Assembly (NCBI GenBank): GCA_017849555.1
Contig: JAFIGU010000036.1
Span: forward strand, 1 to 64,000
Source: Sphingomonas sp.
GTDB taxonomy: Bacteria > Pseudomonadota > Alphaproteobacteria > Sphingomonadales > Sphingomonadaceae
Direction: 5' to 3'
DNA length: 64,000 nucleotides
How positions within the stretch are numbered: the first letter of the stretch is position 1; each line of letters starts with the position of its first letter. The notes under the pieces are model-generated. The model saw only the letters and a program-made list of their open reading frames with translations. It made no database searches and was not told where the DNA came from. Shown here one piece after another: positions 62,700 through 64,000 of the stretch. Position numbers and translations under genes: made by a program.

Positions 62700-64000
62700 C
62701 AGCGGAACCCGATCGTTCCCTGCACGGTGCGGCGCTGCCCGTACCAGCACCAGCCGACCGAGCTGAGGTAGCAGCTGGTGAGATATTTGCGGTCGAAGAT
62801 ATTGGCCGCGTTGAGGCCGATCTCCAGCCCCTTGAGGCTCGGGTTGGCGCGGCCGAGATCGTAGCGCAGGAGCGCGTCGAACAATGTGTAGGACGGGGTG
62901 TGGCTGTCGCTGCCGGCGTAAACCTTGTCGACCCAGCGCAACCCGCCGCCCAGCTTCAGTCCCGCCAGCGGCCCGGCCTCGGGTGCCCAGTCGAGGTTGA
63001 AGGCGGCGTTGCCCCGGCCGACCCCGATCAGCCCCTTGCCGATATTGGCGGGATCGGCATCCGCCACCGTCTTGACGATCTGGTGGCTGAACGCGGCGCG
63101 GGCGGTGAAGCCGTGCGGCAGCGGCACGGTCGCTTCGGCCTCGACGCCTTGCGAGCGCACTTTGCCCGATTGGGTCGAATAGACGCTGTTGGGCACGGCG
63201 GTGAGCAAATTGGTCTGCTCGATGCGGAACCACGCGGCGGTAAGCAGGATCGCGGTGCCCGGCGGCTGGTATTTCACCCCCGCCTCGATCTGTCGCCCGA
63301 GCGACGGGCTGGCGCCGGTCGTGGTGCCGTCGCCGCGCAGGACCTGGCCGAGCTGCGGCTGGAACGAGGTCGAGTAACTGACATAGGGTGCGATGCCGAT
63401 CGACGTCATATACAGCGCGCCCGCGCGCCAGGTGAATTTTCGGTCGCGCTGGGAGGCGCCATTTTCGGTCTCGGCCCAGTCATGCCGCCCGCTCAGCGTG
63501 ACGCGCAGCCCGCCCCAGCTGATCTGATCCTGCGCATAGAGCCCGGTCTGGCGAAGCTTCGCGTCATATGATCCCGGGGTGCCGATCGCGCCGGGGGTGA
63601 GCGGCACGGGCGTGGTCCCGTAAACCGGGTGGAAGGCGTTGATCGGGGTGACCGCAATGCCGTTCACGGTATCGCCGAACGCCGCGATCTCGGTCGAATG
63701 CGCGACCTGCCGATCGACGCCGATCATCACCTGATGCGTAAGCGGCCCGGTGCGGAACCGCCCGCTCAGCTGATTGTCGAACGTCCAGTTGTTGAGCTTT
63801 TCGTCGGTGGCATAAGCCGCGCGGCCGAAGGTGGTGAGCGTCGCGTCGGTCGCGACGCCGGTCTGATAGATCGCGCCGAGATCGGTCGAGGCATATTGGT
63901 AGCGGCCGCTCGAGCGGAACGCCCAATCCTCGCCGAACCGGTGGGTCAAGATATAGGTCAGCGCGGCCTGTTCGCGGCGGAAGAAATCGCCCGGCTCGCC
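62696..64000 (-). CDS. TonB-dependent siderophore receptor, 5' end outside the window
   Basis: The frame is open to the window edge at 64000; an internal TTG at 63949 is not the true start. The 435 visible residues are the C-terminal barrel of a receptor like the hydroxamate/ferrichrome group (AGVKYQPPGTAILLTAAWFR, IGLNAANIFDRKYLTSCYLS), with a Cys pair in the last strand region and a terminal Trp (GFRW). It is the first gene seen of the DUF3649-PepSY-DUF3325 operon, which supports Fe(III)-siderophore uptake. Confidence 0.9.
   Translation of the reverse strand, partial: GEPGDFFRREQAALTYILTHRFGEDWAFRSSGRYQYASTDLGAIYQTGVATDATLTTFGRAAYATDEKLNNWTFDNQLSGRFRTGPLTHQVMIGVDRQVAHSTEIAAFGDTVNGIAVTPINAFHPVYGTTPVPLTPGAIGTPGSYDAKLRQTGLYAQDQISWGGLRVTLSGRHDWAETENGASQRDRKFTWRAGALYMTSIGIAPYVSYSTSFQPQLGQVLRGDGTTTGASPSLGRQIEAGVKYQPPGTAILLTAAWFRIEQTNLLTAVPNSVYSTQSGKVRSQGVEAEATVPLPHGFTARAAFSHQIVKTVADADPANIGKGLIGVGRGNAAFNLDWAPEAGPLAGLKLGGGLRWVDKVYAGSDSHTPSYTLFDALLRYDLGRANPSLKGLEIGLNAANIFDRKYLTSCYLSSVGWCWYGQRRTVQGTIGFRW

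Overview
The window is high-GC bacterial chromosome with dense, often overlapping genes (ATGA, GTGA and TTGA junctions). It carries four intact or partial TonB-dependent receptors plus one broken one, a FecI/FecR pair and several intergenic inverted repeats of the kind common in sphingomonads. I read it as an alphaproteobacterium, most likely Sphingomonadaceae (Sphingomonas or a close relative). That assignment is an inference from gene content and style. No rRNA, tRNA or CRISPR array was seen.

Regions 1-7747: the left edge holds the last codons of a serine recombinase and then a TonB receptor that has lost its signal peptide and plug, which looks like a transposon scar. An aldehyde dehydrogenase and an acyl-CoA synthetase follow as a pair, then a regulator made of two fused TetR units and an exported DUF1254/DUF1214 protein.

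Regions 7910-28483 carry a catabolic route from L-carnitine to glycine, split into two blocks. L-carnitine dehydrogenase fused to a thioesterase (25019-26500) and a BKACE enzyme (26502-27407) would turn carnitine into glycine betaine. Next to them is a divergent CdhR-type regulator with a direct-repeat operator candidate. A Rieske oxygenase (10422-11669), a dimethylglycine dehydrogenase-like flavoprotein (7910-10417) and heterotetrameric sarcosine oxidase SoxBDAG (11669-16787) would remove the three methyl groups. PurU (21077-21946) would recycle the folate-bound C1 units. A block of small accessory genes (16930-19612) sits between the sox genes and purU: a winged-helix protein, a RadC-like JAB protein, membrane proteins and a tail-anchored HTH regulator. 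An exported tyrosine phosphatase bracketed by repeats and an exported alpha/beta hydrolase lie nearby.

Regions 28601-42509: an NCS1 permease, a TonB receptor, an MHS-type permease coupled to a nitrilase, a two-TM potassium-type channel, the biotin genes bioF-bioD-bioA, a YciB-like membrane protein, and a MarR-MFS-isocitrate lyase/PEP mutase-like operon whose start codons lie in an 18-bp palindrome.

Regions 42506-53581: a Fec-type signalling module (STN-domain TonB receptor divergent from fecI-fecR), an exported M20 amidohydrolase and a second TonB receptor that is a paralogue of the first. This looks like a scavenging regulon for an amide- or peptide-like compound. A divergent MocR/PhzF pair and a host-attachment family protein follow.

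Regions 53650-64000: a tightly overlapping minus-strand operon DUF4129-DUF4350-MoxR-DUF58-SpoIIM-RDD, a lone membrane protein, and an iron-type operon (TonB receptor cut by the window end, DUF3649, PepSY membrane protein, DUF3325).
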